A stretch of 33,667 nucleotides of DNA from Pseudomonadota bacterium (GTDB taxonomy: Bacteria > Bdellovibrionota > FAC87 > UBA2466). Position 1 is the first letter of the stretch. Every line of letters begins with the position of its first letter. The DNA is taken from NCBI GenBank assembly GCA_009927165.1, contig RFNO01000069.1, positions 1-33,667 of the forward strand. Direction: 5' to 3'. The notes under the pieces are model-generated. The model had not been told where the DNA came from, ran no database searches, and worked only from the letters and a program-made list of their open reading frames with translations. The translations under genes were made by a program, and so were the position numbers. Below are positions 25,309 to 33,667 of the stretch, piece after piece.

Positions 25309-26673
25309 CTAGGCCATCTCTTTAAAAAGTTTGTAGGCCATGCCAGCAGTAATCAAAAGGACGAAGACCAGCCCCCCCCACAACGCATACTGCCCCCAGG
25401 GACGAGGCCCCTGGGCTTCTTGTGACTGGGATCCCAAAGTGAAACCTTGGATAAGTGGCTCACCTAAAACAGCTTCAACTGGTTCTAAAGTATCTCCGTC
25501 GATTGTTAACTCTCTCACCACAGACCCCAAACCAAAATCCGCTTGGGCCACTCCCGACAGTCCCCACGCTAACTTAAAGGGCTCCTCACCGTGAGCTAAG
25601 AAATACAATCGATGCGCAATCCAACCAAACTCGAGTTCCGGAGCTTTTGTCCCTATCACTGCATCTTTTCCAAAGACGTGAAATCGCCAAAAACGATCAG
25701 AAGTGGGACTCATCTTGAAATAGGCGGAATTCAATTCACCTTCATCTCGACTGACACGATAAACCAATCCGTCAAAGCGACTCGTCCATTTCTGCTGGTC
25801 GTTTTCTCGCGACGCGATTTCGACTCTTACTACAGTGTTGGGTTCTGGAAGAGACACTTTAATCCGATCCGCAACAACCGGAGCTTTCTCAAAAAAGAAA
25901 TCCCCGTCATTTTGAGAACCCGAAACTGCTTTGGAAAAGTATCTTTTAGTGTCTGTCCAAGAACCTTTTGAGAACTCTCCTGATAGCTGCTTCAAATCAA
26001 ATACTTTTGAATCGTTCCAAGTAATTCTCAAATATTTTGCACTAGTTTCAGGGAGATCTACGGTCTTTTGATCCAATGTTTGGCCAGCGTACTGAAACTT
26101 TGCGAGTGATTGAGAATCCACTACTGAAAACCAAGTCTTCAAGTCATCACTTGCTTCGACAGTTAAATTCACAAAGGAATTTTCTCCCGCTCCCGTCCAA
26201 TCCAACTCAAGACTTCTCAAAGTATGTTCGGCTTTTCTGAGATCAACTAAATAACCCCGTTTTTCCAACCCACTTCGTTGCTTACCGGAAAACTTTATAG
26301 TGGTTTTCCCAGAACCTTGTCCTTCATGCCATTCAACGCGAGATTCCAGCCCGTACTGAGCATCTTTTTCTCCCATGATGGGAAAGAACATTAGTGATTG
26401 CTGCTCTGTTTGATGGACTTCCTCTCCGGTTTTTAGCTGAAAAGAAAAGGGGACACTTTGATTGTTCTTGTTGAATACGCGAAGGTCTCGTAAGTCGTCA
26501 TAAACCACACTGTTATAAACTGATTCATTCAGGTCTAAGGAGTACACAGCCCCTTTTTCAGTAAGTGTAATGGGGGCCACTCGTGAGAAACTTTCAGAAG
26601 TTACAGGACTTGGTGGTGCAGCTAAAGCTAGTTGGCACAACCCCAGCCAAAAAACAGTCCAGAGATTAATCAT
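25309..26673 (-). CDS. DUF3999 secreted/membrane-anchored protein
   Basis: The start chosen, ATG 26673, follows AAAAAGGAG by 8 bases and gives a normal signal peptide (MINLWTVFWLGLCQLALAAPP); an upstream frame to 26733 is inside the neighbouring gene. The 454-residue protein shows the DUF3999 features: an N-terminal VYNSVVYDDLRDLRVFNKN, beta-rich discoidin-like strands with LRSLELDWTGAGENSFVNLTVEASDDLKTW, and a single C-terminal transmembrane helix (YALWGGLVFVLLITAGMAYKLF). It overlaps the stop of the DUF2339 gene by 8 bp. DUF2339 and DUF3999 genes are commonly paired; the joint role is thought to be in the envelope but is not defined. Confidence 0.88.
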   Translation of the reverse strand: MINLWTVFWLGLCQLALAAPPSPVTSESFSRVAPITLTEKGAVYSLDLNESVYNSVVYDDLRDLRVFNKNNQSVPFSFQLKTGEEVHQTEQQSLMFFPIMGEKDAQYGLESRVEWHEGQGSGKTTIKFSGKQRSGLEKRGYLVDLRKAEHTLRSLELDWTGAGENSFVNLTVEASDDLKTWFSVVDSQSLAKFQYAGQTLDQKTVDLPETSAKYLRITWNDSKVFDLKQLSGEFSKGSWTDTKRYFSKAVSGSQNDGDFFFEKAPVVADRIKVSLPEPNTVVRVEIASRENDQQKWTSRFDGLVYRVSRDEGELNSAYFKMSPTSDRFWRFHVFGKDAVIGTKAPELEFGWIAHRLYFLAHGEEPFKLAWGLSGVAQADFGLGSVVRELTIDGDTLEPVEAVLGEPLIQGFTLGSQSQEAQGPRPWGQYALWGGLVFVLLITAGMAYKLFKEMA

Positions 26674-29600
26674 GATGAGACTCCTTTTTGGGAGGCAGTG
26701 GTGCAAAATACCCCGTAGCCAAGAGCAGAACACCTGTTGCGATAAAAGAAATCACTCTTTCGAGCGTTCCACTTTCCTTCAAATCGATAAAAAATAATTT
26801 TGCTACCACTACTACCATAAGACTGCTTCCAAGAACCCACAAGAGCCTGATTCCTTTTCGACTCGACAGAATCATCGTTACGAGTGACAGGGTCCCCCAA
26901 CAAACCGAAAGCGCGGTCTGCACACGATGAGAACTCATCAAGCTTTGAAGAATCCATGGGACTTCACCGTAATGGTGAACAGCTCTCACCACACCCATAG
27001 TGATCCACAAAAAGATAAAGAGTCCGAAACAAGCGGAAGAAAAATGGGTTAACTCTACAAATTGAGGATAAAAGGCTTTTGTTTTCTTCAACCAGAGAGC
27101 GGCTACCACTAAAGTAAATGCCACAAGAATCCCAAGGGGATTCAACAGGGGTAGATACGGTAAGGGATCTGAGTTTCCTGGATTAAATAGATTAAGGACT
27201 TGAGCTACTGCCACTAAAAGAATGACAAGAGGCACTAAACCAAAAGAAATATAAACTTCTTTATGAGTGCCAAAGGGAAATAAACCTTTCGGATAGTAAA
27301 TTACCCCGAGGATGATTGCTCCAGTGGCTCCGAGCATCACTGCCCAGTTCCAAACACTGACTTGATTTACTTTCAGCCCAGTGAGCTCAAACACATACCA
27401 GAGAGCCACACTACTGAGAAGCCACAATCCTCCAAAATGAAAATACTTACTAAATTCCTTGTTTTTACGTTCATTGAGAAACACCATCAGATACTGAACT
27501 CCAAAAAGAGCTCCCCAACTGAAAATCCCATATTTCTGAAACGGATGTTGTTGCTCGGTAAGTTGTCTCAATAAAGTCCCAGCTCCCAAAAAAGGAAGTC
27601 CATAAGAAATAGCGCTTAATTCCAGACACTTCTTCCACTTTGAAATACCGAAATAAAGAAGAATAATTCCCGATACAATCACTACAAACCAATTGTAAGC
27701 GGCTCCCAAAGCTTGAGGATCCTCAGCGCTTCGCTTGAGGTAAAAACCGATCCACTCTCGATGAGTTGACGACAAAAGGAGAAAATATCCCCCCACAAGA
27801 AACACCCACGAGGCTTTTTTCTCGAATTCCCAAAGCGCACTTTTGGATTGGAACAGGAATAAACTGATTAATGAGCTGGCACTAACGACAAGGAGAGTCC
27901 CCAAATAAAATGAATTGAGGAAACAACTATGATCGTGAGCTCCATCAACTACCATTCCTCTCATCCAATAAATAGACGCTAACACCATGAAAGGATATCT
28001 GATCAAAGCCAAAGCCGGCCATAGGAGGAGCTTGGCGAGCACCATGAATAAAAAGACGGAAAGGGCCATGATCCACAAACTAAGGCCCATTAATAATTGA
28101 ACTGAACCTTGGGGATACCACACATTCACTTCGCGTAACAGCCCCAGGAACCACCAAAAAAAGGTTACTCCCAAAAAGACCATCATTAATGTTTGGGCCT
28201 CACCACCCACTTTTTTGAGATTCTTTACCAATAGGTAAGCTACTGCAAATGCGCTCAGTGAAATCACCAGACTTCCCATGAGAGATGGATTTGCTAATGG
28301 ATTTAAAACGGCAAAGTCGATAGGCTTAATGAAGAATGAAACAAAGGCAAGCGCATGAAGACAATATCCAACATAACGTATTTTTGATTTTTCCTGACGG
28401 AGTCCAAACCAGACTAGAGCTGCTCCTTCAATCGCCCAGACACTGCCGGTCCAAATATGAGTAAGCGCGTAAGGAACCGTCAGTGTGCTAAAAGTAATTC
28501 CCGAGCCCACAAAGGCCTGGACCAGAGATTTTTTTTCTTGGATTTTGTTTCTAAAAAGGAAAAAAGCTAACCCTACATAAACGGCACCAAGTAGCGCACA
28601 GCTTAAGGCAATGCCAAATCGCGTATCTTTCAACAGAGCGGCCTGATAAAAAAACGTGAAGAGAGGAACTCCAAAAACTAATACTCCATCCACTAAAAGC
28701 TCTTTAGAAAGTTCAAATGTAAGCTTAGAGAACAGAAGCACTACCGCAGTATAAAGAATAAAATGGAAAATAATAAAGGGCTCTACTGAAGCGAAAAACT
28801 CAGGAACGTAGAACTTGCTCCCCCAAACCCCTCCAACAACAAAGGTGAAAAGAAATCCAATGAGATTAAGCTCTCTCCAAGGTCGATATTTTGCGATTAC
28901 AAAAATCCCCGTATTCAAAAGAGCATAATAGGTAAAGAGTTGAACATGACTCCCGGAGCCCGTGCTCGTTAACAGTGGAGCTAGAAAACCTCCTGTGACT
29001 GCTAAACTCGCTAAGGAAAGAGCATCTTGGAAAATCGAAAGCAGAACAAATAGAATGGTTGCACTTACTAACAGGAAAAGTGCCGGAGTGGCTGGCAGTA
29101 GATGCCACAAACGAAATGCTCCAAAGACTGTGAGAAAAAATACTCCAAAGCCAGTTCCTTGAAGAATTAGAGAATAGGGTCGATTCTTTTTCCGAAGTCG
29201 CCAACCAACAGCAATCAGAATGTTGGCCCCCAGAGCAGTAGACATCAAACGAAATTCGATAGGGAAAAGTCCAGCATCACTGACTAACTTTATAAGAAAA
29301 GCAACCCCAAAGAACAAAACAATGGCACCCACTTTGGCAAACACATTACCGGTGGTAAAGAACCGTTCGAACAGGGCGAACACCGGCGCTACTGTGAGTT
29401 TGGGACCCCTTTCTTCCGCTTCATCATTCAAACTACGGACGGGTTCTGGAATGGGCGTTGATTCAATAGGAGCCGGTTCAACCAGTGGGGTTTCCACTTT
29501 TTTCTGAACTTCAGTAGGAACAGAATCCGGCTGTTGAGAGGCTTTTTTCGATTCTAAGTGATGAACGACATCCTTAAGGGCCGCAACTTGAGACATCAGA

Positions 29601-29767
29601 TCTTTGACGAGTCCCGCTAAGTTAAAGAGTTCCACAAGCACAAAAGCCAACGCCGCTCCGAGAAGAGGAACCGCAAAAGAAACTGAACGCCCCATAGACA
29701 CGAGAACACTGAAGATAATGACCGCAGCGAGGAACTTCATGTAAACACAATCGGAAAATAGAGTCAT
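26666..29767 (-). CDS. DUF2339 large polytopic membrane protein
   Basis: The 1033-residue protein has one N-terminal membrane segment, a short coiled coil (LVKDLMSQVAALKDVVHHLESKK, about 54-76), a Pro/Glu-rich linker, and then on the order of 25-30 hydrophobic helices to the end. KVGAIVLFFGVAFLIKLVSD near 140 and the following GWRLRKK are typical of DUF2339. AAGGA 9 bases before the ATG at 29767 supports that start; an ATG nine codons later is possible. Its function is unknown; it is the first gene of the unit with DUF3999. Confidence 0.9.
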   Translation of the reverse strand: MTLFSDCVYMKFLAAVIIFSVLVSMGRSVSFAVPLLGAALAFVLVELFNLAGLVKDLMSQVAALKDVVHHLESKKASQQPDSVPTEVQKKVETPLVEPAPIESTPIPEPVRSLNDEAEERGPKLTVAPVFALFERFFTTGNVFAKVGAIVLFFGVAFLIKLVSDAGLFPIEFRLMSTALGANILIAVGWRLRKKNRPYSLILQGTGFGVFFLTVFGAFRLWHLLPATPALFLLVSATILFVLLSIFQDALSLASLAVTGGFLAPLLTSTGSGSHVQLFTYYALLNTGIFVIAKYRPWRELNLIGFLFTFVVGGVWGSKFYVPEFFASVEPFIIFHFILYTAVVLLFSKLTFELSKELLVDGVLVFGVPLFTFFYQAALLKDTRFGIALSCALLGAVYVGLAFFLFRNKIQEKKSLVQAFVGSGITFSTLTVPYALTHIWTGSVWAIEGAALVWFGLRQEKSKIRYVGYCLHALAFVSFFIKPIDFAVLNPLANPSLMGSLVISLSAFAVAYLLVKNLKKVGGEAQTLMMVFLGVTFFWWFLGLLREVNVWYPQGSVQLLMGLSLWIMALSVFLFMVLAKLLLWPALALIRYPFMVLASIYWMRGMVVDGAHDHSCFLNSFYLGTLLVVSASSLISLFLFQSKSALWEFEKKASWVFLVGGYFLLLSSTHREWIGFYLKRSAEDPQALGAAYNWFVVIVSGIILLYFGISKWKKCLELSAISYGLPFLGAGTLLRQLTEQQHPFQKYGIFSWGALFGVQYLMVFLNERKNKEFSKYFHFGGLWLLSSVALWYVFELTGLKVNQVSVWNWAVMLGATGAIILGVIYYPKGLFPFGTHKEVYISFGLVPLVILLVAVAQVLNLFNPGNSDPLPYLPLLNPLGILVAFTLVVAALWLKKTKAFYPQFVELTHFSSACFGLFIFLWITMGVVRAVHHYGEVPWILQSLMSSHRVQTALSVCWGTLSLVTMILSSRKGIRLLWVLGSSLMVVVVAKLFFIDLKESGTLERVISFIATGVLLLATGYFAPLPPKKESHHD

Positions 29768-29779
29768 TCCCTAAAGTCC

Positions 29780-29808
29780 TTAAACTTCAGGCTTTTCTTC
29801 AGGTTTAA
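29780..29808. promoter_or_regulatory. Interrupted palindrome with CTTCAGG direct repeat in a divergent promoter region
   Basis: TTAAAC (29780-29785) and GTTTAA (29803-29808) form an inverted repeat, and CTTCAGG occurs twice inside (29785-29791 and 29797-29803). It lies between the divergent DUF2339 and lipoprotein genes and just upstream of the lipoprotein -35 element, a position that suits an operator. No regulator is known. Confidence 0.3.
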
Positions 29809-29809
29809 C

Positions 29810-29838
29810 TTTTCAAAATCCTCCAGTATGTCTATAAT
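29810..29838 (+). promoter_or_regulatory. Sigma-70-like promoter for the lipoprotein gene
   Basis: A perfect TATAAT at 29833-29838 lies 17 bp from TTTTCA at 29810-29815. The ATG is 17 bp further down with GAGG between, giving a short 5' leader. Confidence 0.6.
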
Positions 29839-29855
29839 TTCCAATGAGGTAAACC

Positions 29856-30545
29856 ATGCAAAAAACCATCGCGCTTTATGGAATCCTTCTGGCTTTTTTT
29901 ACAGGCTGCGCCAATATGTCGACTCTACAAACGGCTAGAACCCTTCCTGAAAAGACATTTCGAGTAAGTGCGGGAGCCGGGCTGTTTTCATTTCCTGAGT
30001 TGAAAAACTCTGGCGCCAGTGGCGGAACCGTTACGCACAGTTCCACTCTTCCCTATTTGGAAATAGGAGGAAGAATGGGAATTCAACAGGGGCTCGAAGT
30101 GGGAGGCAAATTAACGTTTCCCTCAACCCTAGCTATTGACGCCAAATATCAGCTAACCGAATCGGAGAAATTTGCGTCTGCCATTGGTTTAGGGGCTTCT
30201 TATATCGCCATTGCGGCTTCCCCGAACTCCAGTTCTGGAGTAGACGCTGAAGCATTAGATGCGATTCTCCCTCTCTATTTGAGCTACGATTTTACTCCGG
30301 GTGTGGGAATTTATTCTTCTCCGAAATTTGTTTTCCGCTATGTTACGGGTCCTGAATCAAAAACTTATGAATTAGCAGGAATGTCTGTAGGCGCTCGATT
30401 TGGAGATGAAATGGGCTTTTTTGTGGAAGGCACTTGGATGAAATATCTCAACACAACTACTAACGATGCTTATCAATTTAATGCAGCATTTTTCTTTGGC
30501 AATGCCCCTTCAGTTCCGAAAATAGGCGGGACTGAACAAAATTAG
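29856..30545 (+). CDS. Outer-membrane barrel-like lipoprotein
   Basis: The 229-residue product has an N-terminal lipoprotein signal with lipobox FFTGC (Cys18). The mature part is Gly-rich with alternating strands (FRVSAGAGLFSFPEL, GLEVGGKLTFPSTLAIDAKYQL, SAIGLGASYIAIAA, YELAGMSVGARFGDEMGFFVEG) and a terminal strand YQFNAAFFFG with aromatic residues, as in small outer-membrane beta-barrels. No named family is recognised. The ClC gene starts 17 bp after its stop, so the two are likely in one transcript. Confidence 0.8.
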   Translation: MQKTIALYGILLAFFTGCANMSTLQTARTLPEKTFRVSAGAGLFSFPELKNSGASGGTVTHSSTLPYLEIGGRMGIQQGLEVGGKLTFPSTLAIDAKYQLTESEKFASAIGLGASYIAIAASPNSSSGVDAEALDAILPLYLSYDFTPGVGIYSSPKFVFRYVTGPESKTYELAGMSVGARFGDEMGFFVEGTWMKYLNTTTNDAYQFNAAFFFGNAPSVPKIGGTEQN

Positions 30546-30562
30546 CGAGGACTGCAGCGTTT

Positions 30563-31774
30563 TTGACATTCTCTCTGAGATTCATTATCCCAAGCATTTT
30601 TTCCGGCGTGCTTTCGGGGGCTTCTGCTGCTCTTTTTTTAATCGTTCTCAACTGGGCAACCGAAACTCGGCTGAACCATCCGCAAATCATTTGGTTGCTT
30701 CCGGTTGCCGGTTTCTTTTTAGGATGGCTTTACTTCCGATTTGGAAAAGACGTTGCTGGCGGAAATAATTTAGTTTTGGAACAAATTCACTCTCCTAAGA
30801 AGATTCTGCCTCTTGTGATGGCACCTCTCATTTTTATCGGGACCGTACTTACTCATCTTTTTGGAGGCTCAGCTGGGCGAGAAGGAACTGCCGTTCAAAT
30901 GGCAGCATCATTATCTGACCAACTTTCGAAAATTTTTAAACTATCTCCTCAAGAGCGGACCCTCTTACTCAAAGCGGGGGCCGGAGCAGGATTTGGAGCT
31001 GCCATTGGCACTCCCCTTGCCGGCATTGTATTTGGTTTGGAGTTTATTCATATTGGTCGTATTCGCTTCAACGGACTTCTGGAATGCGCTCTTGCTTCGT
31101 TCATTGCAACTCTCACTTGCCATGCTTTGGGCGCTCCCCACACTTTGTTTCCTCACCCCGTTTTGCCTTCTTTTTCTCTTCTTCTTGTTTCGTGGGTTGC
31201 TTTAGCAGGAGTGCTTTTCGGATTAACAGCTCTGCTGTTTGCTCAATCAGTTCACTATCTGGAGCGCACTCTCCACAAACTTATCAGCTACTCTCCCTTT
31301 AAGCCGTTTCTCGGAGGAATCGTTCTTGTGTTGCTTTTCCTCTGGGAAGGTTCCTACAAATACGCCGGACTAGGACTTTCGGTCATTCAAGAAGCCCTTC
31401 AGGAACCGGGTAAGCTTCGAGACTCTCTGCTTAAATTTCTCTTTTCAATTTTGACGTTGGCTTCTGGTTTTAAAGGAGGAGAATTTGTACCTCTTGTTTT
31501 TATTGGCAGCACGTTGGGCAGTGCCCTTTCGCAGTGGATACCGGTACCCTTCGATCTCTTAGGAGCCGTGGGATTTGCTGGTGTTTTTGGAGCTGCTTCC
31601 AACACTCCCCTTGCCTGCGCTCTCATGGCCATGGAACTTTTTGGGTGGGGGACAGCTCCGTACGCATTGACGGCTTGCTGGACGGCTTATCTTTTTTCAG
31701 GACATCGCGGAATATACTCGGGACAACCCACTTTGCTTTCCAAAAAGCGACAGGCATTTCCTTGGCTTGAGTAA
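30563..31774 (+). CDS. ClC-family anion channel/antiporter, possibly fluoride type (CLC-F)
   Basis: This polytopic protein of 403 residues has the ClC signatures: GGSAGREGTAVQMAASL, with the gating glutamate at position 107, and GGEFVPLVFIGSTLGSAL near residue 310. The first filter segment reads VAGGNNLVLEQIHSP, not GSGIPE, and GREGT replaces GREGP. As I recall, both changes are seen in CLC-F fluoride/proton antiporters, so fluoride export is a reasonable guess, but chloride is not excluded. A TTG at 30563 is taken as the start, behind GCGAGGA; it leaves a normal first helix. I found no fluoride riboswitch motif upstream of this gene or of the lipoprotein gene. Confidence 0.86.
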   Translation: MTFSLRFIIPSIFSGVLSGASAALFLIVLNWATETRLNHPQIIWLLPVAGFFLGWLYFRFGKDVAGGNNLVLEQIHSPKKILPLVMAPLIFIGTVLTHLFGGSAGREGTAVQMAASLSDQLSKIFKLSPQERTLLLKAGAGAGFGAAIGTPLAGIVFGLEFIHIGRIRFNGLLECALASFIATLTCHALGAPHTLFPHPVLPSFSLLLVSWVALAGVLFGLTALLFAQSVHYLERTLHKLISYSPFKPFLGGIVLVLLFLWEGSYKYAGLGLSVIQEALQEPGKLRDSLLKFLFSILTLASGFKGGEFVPLVFIGSTLGSALSQWIPVPFDLLGAVGFAGVFGAASNTPLACALMAMELFGWGTAPYALTACWTAYLFSGHRGIYSGQPTLLSKKRQAFPWLE

Positions 31775-31908
31775 AGCGCCGTTTTTCGTCACTTCTCTTA
31801 GCCTGTAGACAGTAAGACTGCACATATTATGCGTATTCCCTTTGGCATCACTCTTTGCATTCCCAGCCGTAAGTTCGCCTAGAGAGAGGGGAACGAGGAG
31901 TGGTATCA

Positions 31909-32856
31909 GTGGTACGTTTGTTTTTTTCTTGGATAGTTCTTGCTGCACTAGCTGGAAGTCAATTCAGCTTAGCAGAATGTACGGAAGCCCTAAAAAAGAT
32001 ACTTCCCCAGCCTTCTCCTACTTTGAACGAGTCGTCCTTTCGCCCCTGGAGTATCCAGGACCAAAATCTCAAACTGACTGCTCGTGATCTCTTTCCGGAA
32101 GATTTTGTAAAAGATGTGGAACAACACGTAGGTCCTTTTGAGATTAAGCTTTCCTATCCTCCTAAAAAAAATACAGTCACGATTGAGGGCAGAGTTAACA
32201 AACAACGCTATCTCGTGGTATCTTTAATTCAAGATCACTCCCATCCGGGAACCCTTTTAGTAGACAATCTCAACTTACAAAACCCGCTAGAAGCAGGCAG
32301 CACAAAAGGCCTTAACCCAGATCAAAGCGGCAAAGGTCTGCCTCCGCAAGTTTTTCGCTATGTCAGAAACCAATTATTCGAACTCTCAAAAGCGGGAGGA
32401 TACGAGCAAATTCGAACTCATAGTCAACAGCACTTTGCTGTGATGATGTTGTACCGGAGATTTGTGGGAATGGAACCCGCTAATGAAGCTACTAAAGCGT
32501 TCATTGATGAAGTCGAATCCCTCTACTCGTTTGCACGAAAAGAGCTTCCGGAAGAACTTCGCCCGGCAGATGTAGAGGAGTTTACTCGCTGGCTTGGGAC
32601 TGTGAACTCGAACCCCATGGGAAGAACAAAACGGCGGGAACTTTTACTCAATCATTTTTTTCAAACTGGCGATTTGGCCCCCTTCATTCGACTATTAAAA
32701 AACAAAGAAGGCAAACTCATCGGAGCACATTTTCAAGACGACGAAAAAGCCGAAGCCAACATCGTATTCTTTACCAATTTCTTGGGCAATGCTCGCATTT
32801 TCGATTGGTTGGAAGTAGCCGTGTCTCACCGGATTGACCTTATCAAGAAGCTCTAG
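31909..32856 (+). CDS. Secreted hypothetical protein
   Basis: The product has 315 residues from a GTG at 31909, which sits 8 bases after GAGGAG; a GTG at 31900 is too close to that site. The signal peptide (VRLFFSWIVLAALAGSQFSLAE) is clear. The mature part has a beta segment (FEIKLSYPPKKNTVTIEGR, RYLVVSLIQDHS), then helical stretches (PPQVFRYVRNQLFELSKAGGYEQIRT, FAVMMLYRRFVGMEP) that loosely recall an acyltransferase-like (GNAT) core, though not enough to call. No domain is recognised. The 134-bp gap before it holds a weak TATTAT near 31826 with no good -35. Confidence 0.75.
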   Translation: MVRLFFSWIVLAALAGSQFSLAECTEALKKILPQPSPTLNESSFRPWSIQDQNLKLTARDLFPEDFVKDVEQHVGPFEIKLSYPPKKNTVTIEGRVNKQRYLVVSLIQDHSHPGTLLVDNLNLQNPLEAGSTKGLNPDQSGKGLPPQVFRYVRNQLFELSKAGGYEQIRTHSQQHFAVMMLYRRFVGMEPANEATKAFIDEVESLYSFARKELPEELRPADVEEFTRWLGTVNSNPMGRTKRRELLLNHFFQTGDLAPFIRLLKNKEGKLIGAHFQDDEKAEANIVFFTNFLGNARIFDWLEVAVSHRIDLIKKL

Positions 32857-32864
32857 AAGACCCC

Positions 32865-32893
32865 TTTACTGCACCTACTGGTATTTATATAGT
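32865..32893 (+). promoter_or_regulatory. Promoter giving a probably leaderless MFS transporter message
   Basis: TTTACT at 32865-32870 and TATAGT at 32888-32893 are 17 bp apart. The expected start point, seven bases after the -10, is the A of the ATG at 32900, and no Shine-Dalgarno sequence is present. Confidence 0.45.
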
Positions 32894-32899
32894 CCAGCG

Positions 32900-33667
32900 A
32901 TGCCAAGATTTGCTTTTTTTAAAACCCCTCAAGGGGTTCCGCAGTACTCTCTTTTGTTCAGACGCCGTCGAGCTCTTAATTGGCTTACCCTCGGACTGAC
33001 TTATTCTGCGATGTATATGGGTCGATACAATTTGTCTTTCGCCAACAAAGCCCTCTCTGATTCTTACGGTTGGGATAAAACTCAGCTTGGAGCCATTATT
33101 ACAGCTGGATTATCGATTTACGGATTTTCGGCCATTTTTAACGGTCCCATCGCCGACAAGATCGGAGGCCGTCGAGCAATGCTTATGGGAGCTTCTGGCA
33201 CAGTCGTGTTTAATCTTCTTTTTGGATTAGGAGCTTACTTAGGTTTCCTGGGAAAAGGAGCGCTTCTGCTCGGATACTTTGCGACAGTGTGGGCGCTCAA
33301 TTCGTACTTTCAATCGTTCAGTGCTCTTGCACTCATCAAAGTAAACGCTAGCTGGTTTCACCAAAGAGAACGTGGGGTGTTCTCTGCTATTTTCGGCTCA
33401 ATGATACAAGGAGGACGTGCGCTTATTTTTATCACGGGTGGATTTTTAGTAGCTGTACTTCCTTGGCAATGGGTATTTTTTGTTCCGGCTTTTGTGGTGG
33501 CACTCATGGCTTTTTTTACGTTCCAGTGGGTAAGAAATGCACCTGAAGAGTGCCACTTTCCCACGCTAGATGTACAAGACGCTAGCAGTGGAGATACCGA
33601 GCCAGTAACAATTGGTTATGTCTTAGGGAAAGTTTTTAAAAACCCTGTCACTCTAACGATTGCATTT
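32900..33667 (+). CDS. MFS transporter, OPA (GlpT/UhpT-like) family (3' end cut by window edge)
   Basis: I read this frame by hand; it stays open for 256 codons to the right edge, so the C-terminal part is missing. The sequence shows about six membrane helices. Family marks are the helix-1 MGRYNLSFANKALSDSYGW, the MFS loop 2-3 motif GPIADKIGGRRAMLMGA, and a helix 4-5 region QSFSALALIKVNASWFHQRERGVFSAIFGSM with the conserved WF-x-x-RERG of organophosphate:phosphate antiporters. The substrate would be a sugar- or glycerol-phosphate, judged by family only. A possible leaderless start is discussed with its promoter. Confidence 0.88.
   Translation, partial: MPRFAFFKTPQGVPQYSLLFRRRRALNWLTLGLTYSAMYMGRYNLSFANKALSDSYGWDKTQLGAIITAGLSIYGFSAIFNGPIADKIGGRRAMLMGASGTVVFNLLFGLGAYLGFLGKGALLLGYFATVWALNSYFQSFSALALIKVNASWFHQRERGVFSAIFGSMIQGGRALIFITGGFLVAVLPWQWVFFVPAFVVALMAFFTFQWVRNAPEECHFPTLDVQDASSGDTEPVTIGYVLGKVFKNPVTLTIAF

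Noticed and set aside
29768-30562. A fluoride riboswitch for the ClC gene
   Set aside because: I looked for the conserved crcB-motif core and saw none in the gap or upstream of the lipoprotein gene.
1-33667. tRNA, rRNA, CRISPR arrays, insertion sequences or phage genes
   Set aside because: No regular repeat-spacer pattern, transposase frame or RNA gene signature was seen by reading both strands.

Overview
The window reads as a dense chromosomal segment of a Gram-negative bacterium with moderate GC, judged by eye. Many genes carry signal peptides, one product has a lipobox, two look like outer-membrane beta-barrels, and there are lipid-modifying and surface-sugar genes. The load of secreted hypothetical proteins, a subtilase and a cysteine-knot protein would suit a predatory or environmental Bdellovibrionota/Oligoflexia-like lineage. 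That placement is inference; no rRNA or other phylogenetic marker is present. Genes are packed, with several 4-base ATGA overlaps and two convergent overlaps, and no gene-free stretch exceeds 300 bases.

Left part (1-5490, minus strand): the most notable content is a complete-looking lasso-peptide cluster. A 34-codon precursor gene (5332-5228) is followed by a strong intrinsic terminator. Then come a PqqD-like recognition protein (B1), an asparagine-synthetase-like macrolactam synthetase (C) and a transglutaminase-like leader protease (B2). The order A-B1-C-B2 is unusual. B2 is joined by an ATGA overlap to a HerA/YjgR-type ATPase, followed by a beta-barrel-like secreted protein that runs off the left edge. 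The predicted core is GSKNVKSDFTTVGFM, with a Gly1-Asp8 macrolactam ring. No ABC exporter or isopeptidase gene is seen. Upstream, on the plus strand, lies a decayed NCS1 nucleobase transporter (two frameshifts and an internal deletion).

Middle part (6312-20729): a secreted FAD amine-oxidase-like protein with a partner secreted protein; a surface-sugar group (GT2 glycosyltransferase and hexapeptide acyltransferase on minus, WecE-like aminotransferase divergent on plus); a plus-strand run of small secreted protein, alpha/beta hydrolase, subtilase, YchJ and a double-knottin protein; then minus-strand secreted proteins, among them two members of a local Cys-rich family, a DUF1080 protein, and a plus-strand acyl desaturase.

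Right part (20795-33667): ethanolamine ammonia-lyase EutB/EutC without accessory eut genes; a divergent AdoHcyase-like NAD-binding protein; a THUMP/RlmL-type RNA methyltransferase; a DUF2339/DUF3999 envelope pair; a barrel-like lipoprotein; a ClC antiporter resembling the fluoride type; a secreted hypothetical; and the start of an OPA-type MFS transporter cut by the right edge. No tRNA, rRNA, CRISPR array or intact insertion sequence was found.
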